Assembly: GCA_037446605.1 (NCBI GenBank)
Contig: JBBIIE010000003.1
Location: forward strand, 1-64,000
DNA: 64,000 bases
DNA from: JANXAZ01 sp037446605
Lineage (GTDB): Bacteria > Pseudomonadota > Alphaproteobacteria > Geminicoccales > Geminicoccaceae
Direction of reading: 5' to 3'
The notes under the pieces were generated by a model. That model saw only the letters and a program-made list of their open reading frames with translations. It had not been told where the DNA came from and made no database searches. The position numbers and the translations under genes are program-made. Within the stretch, counting starts at the first letter, position 1. Each line of letters starts with the position of its first letter. Shown piece by piece: positions 33,760 to 41,780 of this stretch.

Positions 33760-34337
33760 AAGGGTCGGCTCGTCGGGCGTTCCTCGCCGGGCTCGTTTGT
33801 CTGGAGACCGAGCGGCGGAGCCGTGCTGCAGCCACCGAGCCGGTCGTTGTGCCGGAGCCCGAGGGCTATCGGCTCGACGCCTACCGGGCGCCGGTACCGC
33901 GCACGCTCGAAGGTGCGGTGGTGCTCGACACCGCGGGCCTGATCGCGCTCCTCGCCCGCGAGCCGGTCGTCCTGATCGACGTCATGCCGGCGCCGCGTCG
34001 CCCACCCGACCGCGGGACCGGCCGGCCCTGGTTGCCGCCTCGCCGCTCTCATCTTCCGGGTTCGGTGTGGTTGCCGAACGTGGGGCTCGGCGAATTGCCG
34101 GCTTCGACCGCCGCTTGGCTCGCCCGGCGCCTGGAGGATCTCACGGGCGGCGCGAAGACCAGGCCACTGGTCTTCTACTGCGAACGCGACTGCTGGATGA
34201 GTTGGAACGCCGCCAAGCGGGCCCGCCTCGAGCTCGGCTATCGGCGGGTCCATTGGTATCCGGACGGGATCCAGGGCTGGGAGGAGGCGGGCCTGCCGCT
34301 GGTTCCGGCGACACCCGAACAAGAGCCCTGGGAGTGA
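33756..34337 (+). CDS. PQQ-associated CXXCW-motif (rhodanese-like) protein
   Basis: A 193-residue protein of the family of PQQ-dependent catabolism-associated CXXCW-motif proteins, with a rhodanese-like fold. The signature VFYCERDCWMSWNAAKRA lies near 145-162, followed by YPDGIQGWEEAGLPL. The N terminus (KGSARRAFLAGLVCL) looks like a short export signal, fitting a periplasmic place. It overlaps pabC by ATGA although the functions differ. Family members accompany PQQ alcohol dehydrogenases and are thought to take part in redox relay; none of those dehydrogenases is in this window. Confidence 0.85.
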   Translation: MKGSARRAFLAGLVCLETERRSRAAATEPVVVPEPEGYRLDAYRAPVPRTLEGAVVLDTAGLIALLAREPVVLIDVMPAPRRPPDRGTGRPWLPPRRSHLPGSVWLPNVGLGELPASTAAWLARRLEDLTGGAKTRPLVFYCERDCWMSWNAAKRARLELGYRRVHWYPDGIQGWEEAGLPLVPATPEQEPWE

Positions 34338-34344
34338 GCCGGGT

Positions 34345-34857
34345 TCACTCCGGCAGAGGCCAGGGCACGCCGTGCTCGGCGAAGGCCTCTTTGAGGTCCT
34401 CGCGCTCCTCGCAGCCGTGCTTCCAGCCGTTGTTGTCGAAGGCCATGACGACGAACCGGCAGACCTGGTCGAGGCGGATCGCCGTCGCCTTGGCCTCCTC
34501 GATCCGGCCGAGCTCGAGATAGCCCTCGCCCAGATATTCGAGCGCCTGCTTGTGGCGCGGGTTGAGCTCGAGTGCCTTCTCGTAGTGATGGAAAGCCCGC
34601 TCGTAATCACCGAGCTTGCGGTAGGCGAAGCCCAGCATGTTGTGGGCGTTGTCGTGGTGAGGTCGGCGCTCGACGACCTCGAGGAGCGATTCGATCGCGG
34701 CCTTCCAGTCCTTGCGCAGGAACGCTTCGCGCCCGTCGGCATAGTCGGAATCGGAGGAGCGGGCGCGCGGGCTCTCCGCCCCGCTCATGATCGCCTCGGC
34801 CGGCAGGGCGTGGAGGGCGAGCGTCACCGAGAAGATCAGAGCGAGCGTCGCGCGCAC
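34345..34857 (-). CDS. Exported tetratricopeptide-repeat protein
   Basis: A 170-residue protein with a signal peptide (RATLALIFSVTLALHALPAEA) and about two TPR motifs, AHNMLGFAYRKLGDYERAFHHYEKAL and the related helices after it (shown in part). The C terminus has Cys residues in DQVCRFVV and WKHGCEEREDL that could pair. The GTG at 34857 has GGGAGG upstream. Small periplasmic TPR proteins are often next to PQQ-relay genes. It is convergent with the CXXCW gene, leaving only seven bases between the stops. Confidence 0.8.
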   Translation of the reverse strand: MRATLALIFSVTLALHALPAEAIMSGAESPRARSSDSDYADGREAFLRKDWKAAIESLLEVVERRPHHDNAHNMLGFAYRKLGDYERAFHHYEKALELNPRHKQALEYLGEGYLELGRIEEAKATAIRLDQVCRFVVMAFDNNGWKHGCEEREDLKEAFAEHGVPWPLPE

Positions 34858-34913
34858 GGTCGAGCCTCCCTTTCCGATCCGAGCGGAACATACGGGAGGG
34901 AAACTGCGGTGGA

Positions 34914-35300
34914 TCAGCCGGGAGCCGACCGCCCGCGGGTCGCGAGGATCTCGGGCACACCCCGTCCGCCGTGCGCTTCGGGCTTGCGGATCCGCGCCCG
35001 GCACCATTCGACCCGCGGATCCTCGAGACACTTGCCGAGCAGCTCCTCGGCGAGTTGCTCCAAGAGCTCGGTGTGGGGACGGGCGGGCCAAGTCTCGATC
35101 AGCCAGCGGTGGATCCGATCGTAGTCCAGGCAGTCCGCCAGGCTCGTGCCGGTGAACCGGTCCATCCGTCGCCACAGCTCGACGTCGATCAGGATGCGCT
35201 GCGGCCGCTCGCGTTCGTGCGGGTAGACCCCGAGCCGCACGTCGAGCGGCACCTCGCGCAGCGCGAGGCATTGCCAGTTCCCCGATCGCGGCTCGTCCAT
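34914..35300 (-). CDS. folB: Dihydroneopterin aldolase-like protein
   Basis: A 128-residue protein of the FolB/tunnelling fold. It has LREVPLDVRLGVYPHERERPQRILIDVELW in part, the LADCLDYDRIH segment, the HTELLEQLAEEL helix with the catalytic-region Glu, and VRIRKPEA-like strand WCRARIRKPEA. It forms 6-hydroxymethyl-dihydropterin. GGGGGAG lies seven bases before the ATG at 35300. In this island it may serve H4MPT as well as folate, since folK and folP are near. Confidence 0.85.
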   Translation of the reverse strand: MDEPRSGNWQCLALREVPLDVRLGVYPHERERPQRILIDVELWRRMDRFTGTSLADCLDYDRIHRWLIETWPARPHTELLEQLAEELLGKCLEDPRVEWCRARIRKPEAHGGRGVPEILATRGRSAPG

Positions 35301-35414
35301 CCCGATCTCCCCCGAGCTGCCCGAGGACCGCTGGTCCGGCGCGGCGCCGCGCTGCTATGGAGGCCGCGGCCGGTCCCGGCAAGCGCCCGCCGGCCGATGG
35401 GGGAGGGATCGCGG

Positions 35415-36356
35415 GTGATCGGCCCGGCGATCGATCGTCGCGCCTTGCTGGGTGGTGTCGCCGGCCTCGCCGTCGCGGCACCGCTGCGGCGCGCGGAGGC
35501 CGCGGCCCTGCCGCTCGTCGAGATCGCGCCGGGGCTGTTCGTCCACGTGGGCGTGCACGAGGACTTCACCCCGGGAAACCGGGGCGGCATCGCCAATCTC
35601 GTCGCGATCGTCGGCAGTGAAGCGGTGGCGGTGGTGGATGCCGGCGGCAGCCCGGCCCAGGCGCGCGACTTCCTGGAAGCGATCGCGGCGCGCACCGATC
35701 GACCGATCCGCCATCTGATCTTGACCCACCACCATCCCGACCACGTGATGGGTGCCACCGTCTTCCGCGCGCGCGGGGCGCGGGTGTGGGGCCATGCCCG
35801 GCTCCAGGCCTCCCTTCTCGACCGTTTCCCGACCTACCGCGCGGCCATGGAACGGCTCCTCGGCGCGGCGATCGAGGGCGCCGAGCCCGTGCCGATCGAG
35901 GAGGTGGTGACGATCGAGGTGCCGAGGCGGCTCGATCTCGGCGGCCGTGTGCTCGAGCTCCGCGCCTGGCCCACCGCGCACACCGATTGCGATCTCAGCG
36001 TGGTCGACGTGGCGACCGGCACGCTGATCGCGGGTGACCTGCTCTTTTCGGAACGGATCCCGGTGGTCGACGGCTCGCTTCGGGGCTGGCTGCGGGTGAT
36101 GGACGAACTCGCCCGGATTCCCGCCCGCCTCGTCGTGCCGGGGCACGGGCCGGCGAGCGCCGCGTGGCCCGAGGCCCTCGCACCGCAACGGCGCTATCTC
36201 GAAGATCTCGCGGCCGCGGTCCGTCGGGCGATCGCCGGCGGCCGCTCGCTCTCGGCCCTCCTCGCCGACCCACCACCGGCCGGCGACTGGCTGTTGTCAT
36301 CGGACAATCACCCGCGCAACATCACCGCGGCCTACAAGGAGCTCGAGTGGGAATGA
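35415..36356 (+). CDS. PQQ-associated (quinoprotein relay) zinc metallohydrolase
   Basis: A 313-residue metallo-beta-lactamase-fold protein related to SoxH and to the quinoprotein relay system zinc metallohydrolases. A leader with DRRALLGGVAGLAVAAP suggests Tat export. The metal motif ILTHHHPDHVMGA lies near 100, AHTDCDLSVVD near 190 and VVPGHGPAS near 240. The GTG at 35415 is chosen because GGGGGAGGG is just before it; an ATG 18 bases upstream is possible. Its stop overlaps the next gene (ATGA), a SoxYZ-like carrier, which supports the relay assignment. Confidence 0.86.
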   Translation: MIGPAIDRRALLGGVAGLAVAAPLRRAEAAALPLVEIAPGLFVHVGVHEDFTPGNRGGIANLVAIVGSEAVAVVDAGGSPAQARDFLEAIAARTDRPIRHLILTHHHPDHVMGATVFRARGARVWGHARLQASLLDRFPTYRAAMERLLGAAIEGAEPVPIEEVVTIEVPRRLDLGGRVLELRAWPTAHTDCDLSVVDVATGTLIAGDLLFSERIPVVDGSLRGWLRVMDELARIPARLVVPGHGPASAAWPEALAPQRRYLEDLAAAVRRAIAGGRSLSALLADPPPAGDWLLSSDNHPRNITAAYKELEWE

Positions 36357-37165
36357 ACCGCCATCCGCTCGCCCGTCGCCGGCTGCTCGCCACGGCCCTG
36401 GCCTTGCCGGCCGCCGGCTTCGCCCTGCCGGCGTTCGCCCAGAGCCAATGGGACGTCCTGCGCGAGGTCTTCTTCGAGAACCGCCCGGTGCTCGACGGTA
36501 CCGGGCTGATCGAGCTCGAAGCGCCGGCCCGCGCCCACGACGCCGCCCTCGTCGAGGTCACGGTCGAAGCCCTCTTCCCCCAGACGCCGGAGCGCTACAT
36601 CCGGGCGATCCACCTCCTGATCGACCGCAACCCGGCGCCGCGGGCGGCCGTTTTCAAGCTCGCGCCCACGACCGGCTCGGCGTCGATCACGACCCGGATC
36701 CGTGTGAACGAATACACACCCGTGCGGGCGGTGGCCGAGACCGACGACGGCGCCCTCTTCATGGTCGAGCGCTTCGTCAAGGCTTCGGGCGGTTGCTCGG
36801 CCCCGGCCTCGAAGGACAAGGAGGCGGCCTACGCCCGGCTCGGCAAGATGAAGCTCCTGACGCCCGAACGGTTCCACGCGGGTGAGCCCAACGAGCTCCG
36901 GCTCCTGATCAGCCATCCTCAATATTCCGGGATGCAGATCGATCAGCTGACCCGGAACTGGATCCCCGCCGATCATCTGGAGACGATCCGGATCACCTGG
37001 AACGGCGAGCCGCTCGTCGAGGTCGAGGCCGACATCTCGCTCTCCGAGGATCCGCTTCTGGGCTTCCATGTGAAGCCCGAAGGGCCGGGCGAGCTCCGGG
37101 TCGAGGCTTCCGACATCAAGGGGCGCCGGTTCGTGCAGAGCTGGCAGCTCGGTGCCGGTTCCTGA
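36353..37165 (+). CDS. Quinoprotein dehydrogenase-associated SoxYZ-like carrier
   Basis: A 270-residue exported protein. The N terminus (LARRRLLATALALPAAGFAL) is a Tat-type signal ending near AFAQS. The first half is SoxY-like, with VKASGGCSAPASKD holding the single conserved Cys near 147. The second half is SoxZ-like (EPNELRLLISHPQYSGMQID). The fusion is typical of the carrier found with PQQ-dependent dehydrogenases. It overlaps the metallohydrolase gene by four bases, and folK begins 20 bases later. Confidence 0.88.
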   Translation: MNRHPLARRRLLATALALPAAGFALPAFAQSQWDVLREVFFENRPVLDGTGLIELEAPARAHDAALVEVTVEALFPQTPERYIRAIHLLIDRNPAPRAAVFKLAPTTGSASITTRIRVNEYTPVRAVAETDDGALFMVERFVKASGGCSAPASKDKEAAYARLGKMKLLTPERFHAGEPNELRLLISHPQYSGMQIDQLTRNWIPADHLETIRITWNGEPLVEVEADISLSEDPLLGFHVKPEGPGELRVEASDIKGRRFVQSWQLGAGS

Positions 37166-37184
37166 GCCGCGGGGACATCCGAGG

Positions 37185-37706
37185 GTGAGCCGGAAGGCGA
37201 TCGTGGCACTCGGCGCCAATCTCGGCGATCCGCGGCGGACCTTCGAGACGGCGCTCACGCTCCTCGCCGAGGAAGCGGGGCCGATCCTCGCCCGGTCGCG
37301 CTGGATCACGACGCCGGCGCTCGTCCATCCGGACGATCCGGTCCGCGAGCATCCACCTTATCTGAATGGTGTCGTGATCCTCGGAACCGAACTTCCGGCC
37401 GAGGCCCTCCTCGCCGTCCTGCACGGGATCGAGCGGGCCCTGGGCCGCGACCGCAACCGCGAGCTCCTGCCCTGGCAGCCGCGGATCCTCGACCTCGACC
37501 TCGTGGCCCTCGGGCGCGAGGTCCGCACCCCCCCGGCCCGGCCGGTCTTGCCGCATCCCCGCATGCACGAGCGTGACTTCGTGCTCGGGCCCTTGTGCGA
37601 ACTCTGGCCCGACTGGCGCCACCCGATCCTGGGCCGGAGTGCCGCTGAACTTCTGGCCGCGCTCGAAGCCGCCCGAGCGGGCGATCAGGTCCGGCCGACG
37701 GGCTGA
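37185..37706 (+). CDS. folK: 2-Amino-4-hydroxy-6-hydroxymethyldihydropteridine pyrophosphokinase
   Basis: A 173-residue HPPK. It has AIVALGANLGDPRRTFETAL at the N terminus, the YLNGVVILGTELPAEALL strand, the substrate loop IERALGRDRN, the metal motif PWQPRILDLDLVALG and the LPHPRMHERDFVLGPL end. It activates the pterin for DHPS. The GTG at 37185 is the family-consistent start. It overlaps the convergent folP by 22 bases at the 3' ends. With folB it gives a pterin branch lying inside the PQQ/H4MPT region. Confidence 0.94.
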   Translation: MSRKAIVALGANLGDPRRTFETALTLLAEEAGPILARSRWITTPALVHPDDPVREHPPYLNGVVILGTELPAEALLAVLHGIERALGRDRNRELLPWQPRILDLDLVALGREVRTPPARPVLPHPRMHERDFVLGPLCELWPDWRHPILGRSAAELLAALEAARAGDQVRPTG

Positions 37707-38542
37707 GCCACGGCCGGTAGCGGCCAACCGCAGCGCCGGGCCATTTCGAGGAACTGCACCATCATCCGCGGTGCGTGGGTGCGGACGTAGAGCGCGCCAC
37801 GCGCCACCGCGACCGAGGCGGCGAGCTGGGAGACCGGATCGCGCTCCTCGAGGGGGACCTTCAAGACCCCCTTGCGGGAGATCGCGACCATGATCGGGAT
37901 CGGCCGGAAGCGCTCGACCAGCCGGTCGAGCCCGCGCAGGAGCCGGAACGTGTCCTCGGGATCGTGGCTCAAGAACGCACTCCAGCCGGGATCGAGCACG
38001 AGCCGTTCGGCCGGGATGCCGCGGGCGAGCGCGAAGTCGACCCGCTCGGCCAGGAAATCGCCCACCTCCTGCACGACGTCGCGATAGGTCCGATCGGCCG
38101 GGGTGACGTGCGGCAGAGGCCCGTCCTTGGCGTGCATGAGGACGAGGAAGGCTCCGTGCTCGCGGACCACCTCGGCGAGTGCGGGGTCGGCGCGCAAAGC
38201 CGAGGTGTCGTTGATCATCCGGGCACCCCGCGCGAGGCAGTGCGCGGCGGTCGCGGCGTGGTAGGTATCGATCGAAAGGAAGGCGTCGCCGGCGAGCGCT
38301 TCGACCACCGCGCCGATCCGCGCGAGTTCCTCGCGGGCCTCGATCGGTCGACGGCCGGGCGCGGTCGATTCGCCGCCGATGTCGAGGAGGTGCGCGCCGT
38401 CGGCGAGCATCCGCCGGCCGGCGGCGACCGCGGCCTCGGCCGCGAGGAACCGGCCGCCGTCCGAGAAACTGTCGGGGGTGACGTTCAAGACCCCCATGAT
38501 CCAAGGTGGCGGCGGCGGGAAGAGGGTGAGGGTGGTGTCCAT
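37685..38542 (-). CDS. folP: Dihydropteroate synthase
   Basis: A 285-residue TIM-barrel enzyme joining the activated pterin with p-aminobenzoate. Hallmarks are WIMGVLNVTPDSFSDGGRF, HLLDIGGESTAPGRRPI, INDTSALRADP, LDPGWSAFLS and the IMVAISRKG segment, where real FolP usually has GxSRK. The ATG at 38542 has GAAGGGACG close upstream. Its start codon overlaps that of the divergent MfnE-like gene within CCATGG. It is distinct from the DHPS-like protein at 28196-29599. Confidence 0.93.
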   Translation of the reverse strand: MDTTLTLFPPPPPWIMGVLNVTPDSFSDGGRFLAAEAAVAAGRRMLADGAHLLDIGGESTAPGRRPIEAREELARIGAVVEALAGDAFLSIDTYHAATAAHCLARGARMINDTSALRADPALAEVVREHGAFLVLMHAKDGPLPHVTPADRTYRDVVQEVGDFLAERVDFALARGIPAERLVLDPGWSAFLSHDPEDTFRLLRGLDRLVERFRPIPIMVAISRKGVLKVPLEERDPVSQLAASVAVARGALYVRTHAPRMMVQFLEMARRCGWPLPAVAQPVGRT

Positions 38543-39221
38543 GGCGTCCCTTCGCGGCAGCGCGGCGGCGCCCGTGCCGGCGCTCGCGGCCGTCGTCAAG
38601 CTCGGCGGCAGCCTCGCGAGCGAGCCGGCGCTGCCCCGCTGGCTCGCGGCGATCGCCGAGGGGCTCGTGCCGCGGCTCGTCGTGCCGGGCGGGGGGCCCT
38701 TCGCCGACGCGGTGCGCGCTCTCCAACCCCGACTCGGCTTCGACGAGCGCACCGCCCACGGCGCGGCGATCCTCGCCATGCAACAATATGCCCTCGTCCT
38801 GGCGGCGATCGAGCCGCGGCTCGTGCCGGTCGAAGGGCCGGCCGAGATCGCCGAGGCCGCCCGGGCGGGGCGGTCGATGCTCTGGCTCCCCTGGGCGACG
38901 ATCGGCCGCGATCCCACGATCGAAGCCTCGTGGCGGGTCACCTCCGACAGCCTTTCCCTCCTCCTCGCGATCCGGCTCGCCGTGCCGGAGCTCCTGCTCG
39001 TCAAGGCGGCAACGCTCCCGCCGGCGCCGATCGACCTCGAACGGCTCGCCGCGCAGGGCATCCTCGACGAAGCATTCCCCGAGCTCGCCCGCACCTATCG
39101 GGGCCGGATCCGGCTCGCGGCCCTCTTCGAGCTCGGAGCGCTCGAGAAGGGCGGGCTCGAACCGAGCCGAGCGGGCTTGCCGCACGGCAATGGGCCGGCC
39201 AGGCTCCGCGAGAGCGCGTGA
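38541..39221 (+). CDS. mfnE: MfnE-like amino-acid-kinase-fold protein, methylofuran pathway
   Basis: A 226-residue protein of the amino acid kinase superfamily. AVVKLGGSLASEPALP near the N terminus, LVVPGGGPFADAVR near 45 and TSDSLSLLLAIRLAVPELLLVKA near 140 match small kinases of H4MPT islands. MfnE phosphorylates aminomethylfuran phosphate in methanofuran synthesis. The ATG at 38541 overlaps the folP start codon on the other strand; an in-frame GTG at 38574 would avoid this. The assignment rests on family shape and on mfnB and mfnF nearby. Confidence 0.78.
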   Translation: MASLRGSAAAPVPALAAVVKLGGSLASEPALPRWLAAIAEGLVPRLVVPGGGPFADAVRALQPRLGFDERTAHGAAILAMQQYALVLAAIEPRLVPVEGPAEIAEAARAGRSMLWLPWATIGRDPTIEASWRVTSDSLSLLLAIRLAVPELLLVKAATLPPAPIDLERLAAQGILDEAFPELARTYRGRIRLAALFELGALEKGGLEPSRAGLPHGNGPARLRESA

Positions 39222-39259
39222 TCGGGCCGATCGTCGGTTCGGATCGGAGTGGCGGGGGC

Positions 39260-39838
39260 ATGGAGGAAGCGTTCGACGAGCCGGCGGCGCGGCCGAAGAC
39301 GCCGCGGCTCGCCTGGGCCTTGACCGGCTCGGGACACGATTTCACGGCGTGCCTCGAGATCATCCGCGGGCTCGGCGAGCTCGATCTCTTCCTCTCCAGA
39401 GCCGCGGCCGAGGTGATCTTCCTCTACACCCGCGAGCGCAAACCGTTCCCACCCGGGATCAAGCTGATCCGCGACACGACCGCGTCCGCACCACCCGTGG
39501 GCCGCTTCTACGACGGCTGGTACCACACGCTGGTCGTCGCACCCGCGACCTCGAACACGGTCGCCAAGTTCGTCTACGGCATCTCCGACACGTTGGTGAC
39601 CAACGTCTTCGCCCAAGCTGGCAAGTGCCGGATCCCGATCATCGTCTACGCCTGCGACACCAAGCCCGTGCACGACAGCATGGCGCCGCACCGGATGGTG
39701 CGCTTGTGGCCGCGCCGGATCGATCTCGAGAACACCGCCCGGCTCGAGGAATTCGAGGGGGTGGTGGTGGTCGAGGACGTGGCGGCACTCGAAGCGGCGC
39801 TCCGGGCGCGCTTGGCCGAGGTGGCCGGAGACCGGTAA
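39260..39838 (+). CDS. Flavoprotein of H4MPT islands (AfpA/DmrB-like)
   Basis: A 192-residue flavodoxin-fold protein related to archaeal flavoproteins and dihydromethanopterin reductase DmrB. It has LAWALTGSGHDFTACLEIIRG at the N terminus (in part), TLVVAPATSNTVAKFVYGISDTL and IPIIVYACDTKP with a Cys, like the flavoprotein family. It might reduce the dihydropterin form of the cofactor, but this is inferred. The ATG at 39260 follows a G-rich site. It lies in the direction of mfnE, 38 bases downstream. Confidence 0.82.
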   Translation: MEEAFDEPAARPKTPRLAWALTGSGHDFTACLEIIRGLGELDLFLSRAAAEVIFLYTRERKPFPPGIKLIRDTTASAPPVGRFYDGWYHTLVVAPATSNTVAKFVYGISDTLVTNVFAQAGKCRIPIIVYACDTKPVHDSMAPHRMVRLWPRRIDLENTARLEEFEGVVVVEDVAALEAALRARLAEVAGDR

Positions 39839-39867
39839 CGGCGAATCTCGAGCCAGCGGACCCTCGG

Positions 39868-39881
39868 ATAATGAATATTAT
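39868..39881. promoter_or_regulatory. AT-rich inverted repeat over the B3/B4 gene start
   Basis: ATAAT and ATTAT, separated by four bases, stand out in this very GC-rich region and overlap two possible ATG starts at 39871 and 39880. It could be a binding site or simply an open start region with little RNA structure. Confidence 0.2.
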
Positions 39882-40533
39882 GGAAAGTCCCGACTTCATC
39901 GAGATCGCGGAGTTTCCCGTCACCGTCCGGCCCGGGCTCGGATGGATCCCGGCCGAGGTCGACCCTCGACCGGCGACCGCGCCGCTGCGGACCGTCCTGG
40001 CCGCGGCAGCCGAAGCGGCCCGGGCGTGGGAACCTGCGGAGATTCCGGCGATCGCCGCCACACGGAACGCCTATCGTGCGCTCGGCAAGGATCCGGCTCG
40101 CTATCGACCTTCGGCGGAAGCACTCCTCCGTCGGTTGCGCAAGGGTGAGCCCTTGCCGGCGCTCGATCCCCGGGTCGATCTCGGCACGCTGGTGTCGCTC
40201 GAAACCGGCTTTTCGATCGGTGTCTACGACCGGGAGACGCTCCGCCCGCCGATCGTCGCGCGGCCGGGGCGCGCGGCCGAATCGTATCTCGGCATCGGCG
40301 GCATCGCCTTCAATCTCGAAGGATTGCCGCTGCTCGCCGATCGCGAGGGACCGTTCGGCAGCCCGACCCGCGACAGCGCCCGTACCGCCGTGCGCCCCGA
40401 GACCCGTGCGATTCTCTTCGTGCTCTACGGGTTCGCCCCGCACCCGGTCGACGCGGCGAGCCTCGAGCACGCACGGAAGCGGCTCGAGGACCTGCTCGGG
40501 GCCCGCATCCTCGCAGCCCAGCTCGCGCGATGA
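39871..40533 (+). CDS. B3/B4 tRNA-binding domain protein
   Basis: A 220-residue stand-alone B3/4 domain as found in the beta subunit of phenylalanyl-tRNA synthetase. Conserved parts are AIAATRNAYRALGKDPARYRPSAEALLRR (in part), LVSLETGFSIGVYD and GIGGIAFNLEGLPLLADREGPFGSPTRDS in part. Free B3/B4 proteins are thought to edit or bind tRNA or amino acids, but the function is not settled. The ATG at 39871 is the first start; one at 39880 is possible. Its stop overlaps the exonuclease gene by ATGA. Confidence 0.8.
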   Translation: MNIMESPDFIEIAEFPVTVRPGLGWIPAEVDPRPATAPLRTVLAAAAEAARAWEPAEIPAIAATRNAYRALGKDPARYRPSAEALLRRLRKGEPLPALDPRVDLGTLVSLETGFSIGVYDRETLRPPIVARPGRAAESYLGIGGIAFNLEGLPLLADREGPFGSPTRDSARTAVRPETRAILFVLYGFAPHPVDAASLEHARKRLEDLLGARILAAQLAR

Positions 40534-41546
40534 GCCGCTTCACCTGGCTCGAGCCTCGACCGGAAGGGCTTTTCGTCCGCCCGGGCGGCTTCTTCCTCGA
40601 TCCCGTCCGACCGGTCCCGCTCGCGGTCGTGAGCCACGGTCATTCCGATCACGCGCGTCCCGGCCATCGCGAGGTCGTCGCCACGCCCGAGACCTGCGCG
40701 ATCCTCGAAGAACGCTACGGCCCGGAAGCCTTCGGCCGGCTGCGGCCCTTGCCGCTCGGGGAGACGGTCGAGCTCGGCGAGGTCCGGCTCCGGCTCGCCC
40801 CGGCGGGGCACGTCCTGGGCTCGGCCCAGATCGTCGTCGAGTACGGGGGATCCCGGGTGGTCTGGTCGGGCGACTACAAGCGCCGGTCGGATCCGACCTG
40901 CGTCCCGTTCGAGCTCGTCCCGTGCGATCTCTTCGTGACCGAAGCGACTTTCGGTTTGCCCGTCTTCCGCCACCCGCCGGTCGAGCAGGAGCTCGACAAG
41001 CTGCTGCGCGCCCGCGAGGCGAGTCCCGATCGGGCGATCGTCGTGGGGGTCTACGGGCTCGGCAAGACCCAGCGGCTGATCACCTCCTTGCGCCGGGCCG
41101 GCTACGACCGGCCGATCTTCCTGCACGGCGCACTGCTCGCCTTGTGCGCGCTCTACGAGCGGTTCGGCGTGCCCTTGGGCCCGCTCGTGCCGGCCACGGT
41201 CGGCGAACGCGGCCGGCCGAGGCGCGAGCTCGCGGGCGAGATCGTGATCGCGCCGCCCTCGGCCCTCGCCGATCGCTGGATCCGCCGGCTGCCCGATCCC
41301 CTTCCCGCCCTCGCCTCGGGGTGGATGCGGGTGAAGCAACGGGCCAAGCAGCGCGGGGTGGAGCTCCCGCTCGTGATCTCCGACCATGCCGATTGGGACG
41401 AGCTCGTGGCGACCTGCGGCGAGGTCGGCGCCGCGGAGGTCTGGATCACCCACGGCCGCGAGGAAGCCCTCGTCCACGCCCTCGGTCTGCGGGGCATCCG
41501 CGCCCGGCCGCTGGCCCTCGCGGGCTACGAGGAGGAGACCGGCTGA
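40530..41546 (+). CDS. Ligase-associated DNA exonuclease (MBL/beta-CASP-like)
   Basis: A 338-residue metallo-beta-lactamase-fold protein of the ligase-associated DNA exonuclease family. The metal motif VVSHGHSDHARPGH lies near residue 35, PAGHVLGSAQIVVEYGG near 90 and SGDYKR near 112; VVGVYGLGKTQRLI and the C-terminal VISDHADWDELV follow. Members are usually encoded with an ATP-dependent DNA ligase and often a helicase; the ligase is at 42974-44578, after an intervening lactonase gene. It overlaps the B3/B4 gene by ATGA. Confidence 0.9.
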   Translation: MSRFTWLEPRPEGLFVRPGGFFLDPVRPVPLAVVSHGHSDHARPGHREVVATPETCAILEERYGPEAFGRLRPLPLGETVELGEVRLRLAPAGHVLGSAQIVVEYGGSRVVWSGDYKRRSDPTCVPFELVPCDLFVTEATFGLPVFRHPPVEQELDKLLRAREASPDRAIVVGVYGLGKTQRLITSLRRAGYDRPIFLHGALLALCALYERFGVPLGPLVPATVGERGRPRRELAGEIVIAPPSALADRWIRRLPDPLPALASGWMRVKQRAKQRGVELPLVISDHADWDELVATCGEVGAAEVWITHGREEALVHALGLRGIRARPLALAGYEEETG

Positions 41547-41567
41547 CGGTGCCGGCACGGACGAATC

Positions 41568-41597
41568 GGGCCGGACGGGATCGCTCCCGCCCGGCCC
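41568..41597 (+). terminator. Hairpin after the exonuclease gene
   Basis: A 13-bp stem with a single mismatch (41568-41580 against 41585-41597) and a TCGC loop lies 21 bases after the exonuclease stop. No T-run follows directly. The rest of the 234-base gap up to the lactonase start shows no gene. Confidence 0.45.
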
Positions 41598-41780
41598 ACC
41601 GAGGTACAGGGAGGCTGAACAGACTTTCCCCTCTTAAAGCCCGACGCCGAGGTCGGCGAACCCCGGCAGGTGCAAGCGTCGCATCTTTCCCTGCATGGGC
41701 GTCCGTGCCCCCTGCCCTCCCCGGCCGATCGCACCCCTGCTAGCGCTTCCCCGTGAGGCGAAGGGGAGGCTCGGACGATC

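Noticed and set aside
37116..39185. Long minus-strand frame of 689 codons across folK, folP and mfnE
   Set aside because: Low-complexity composition and overlap with three recognised genes.
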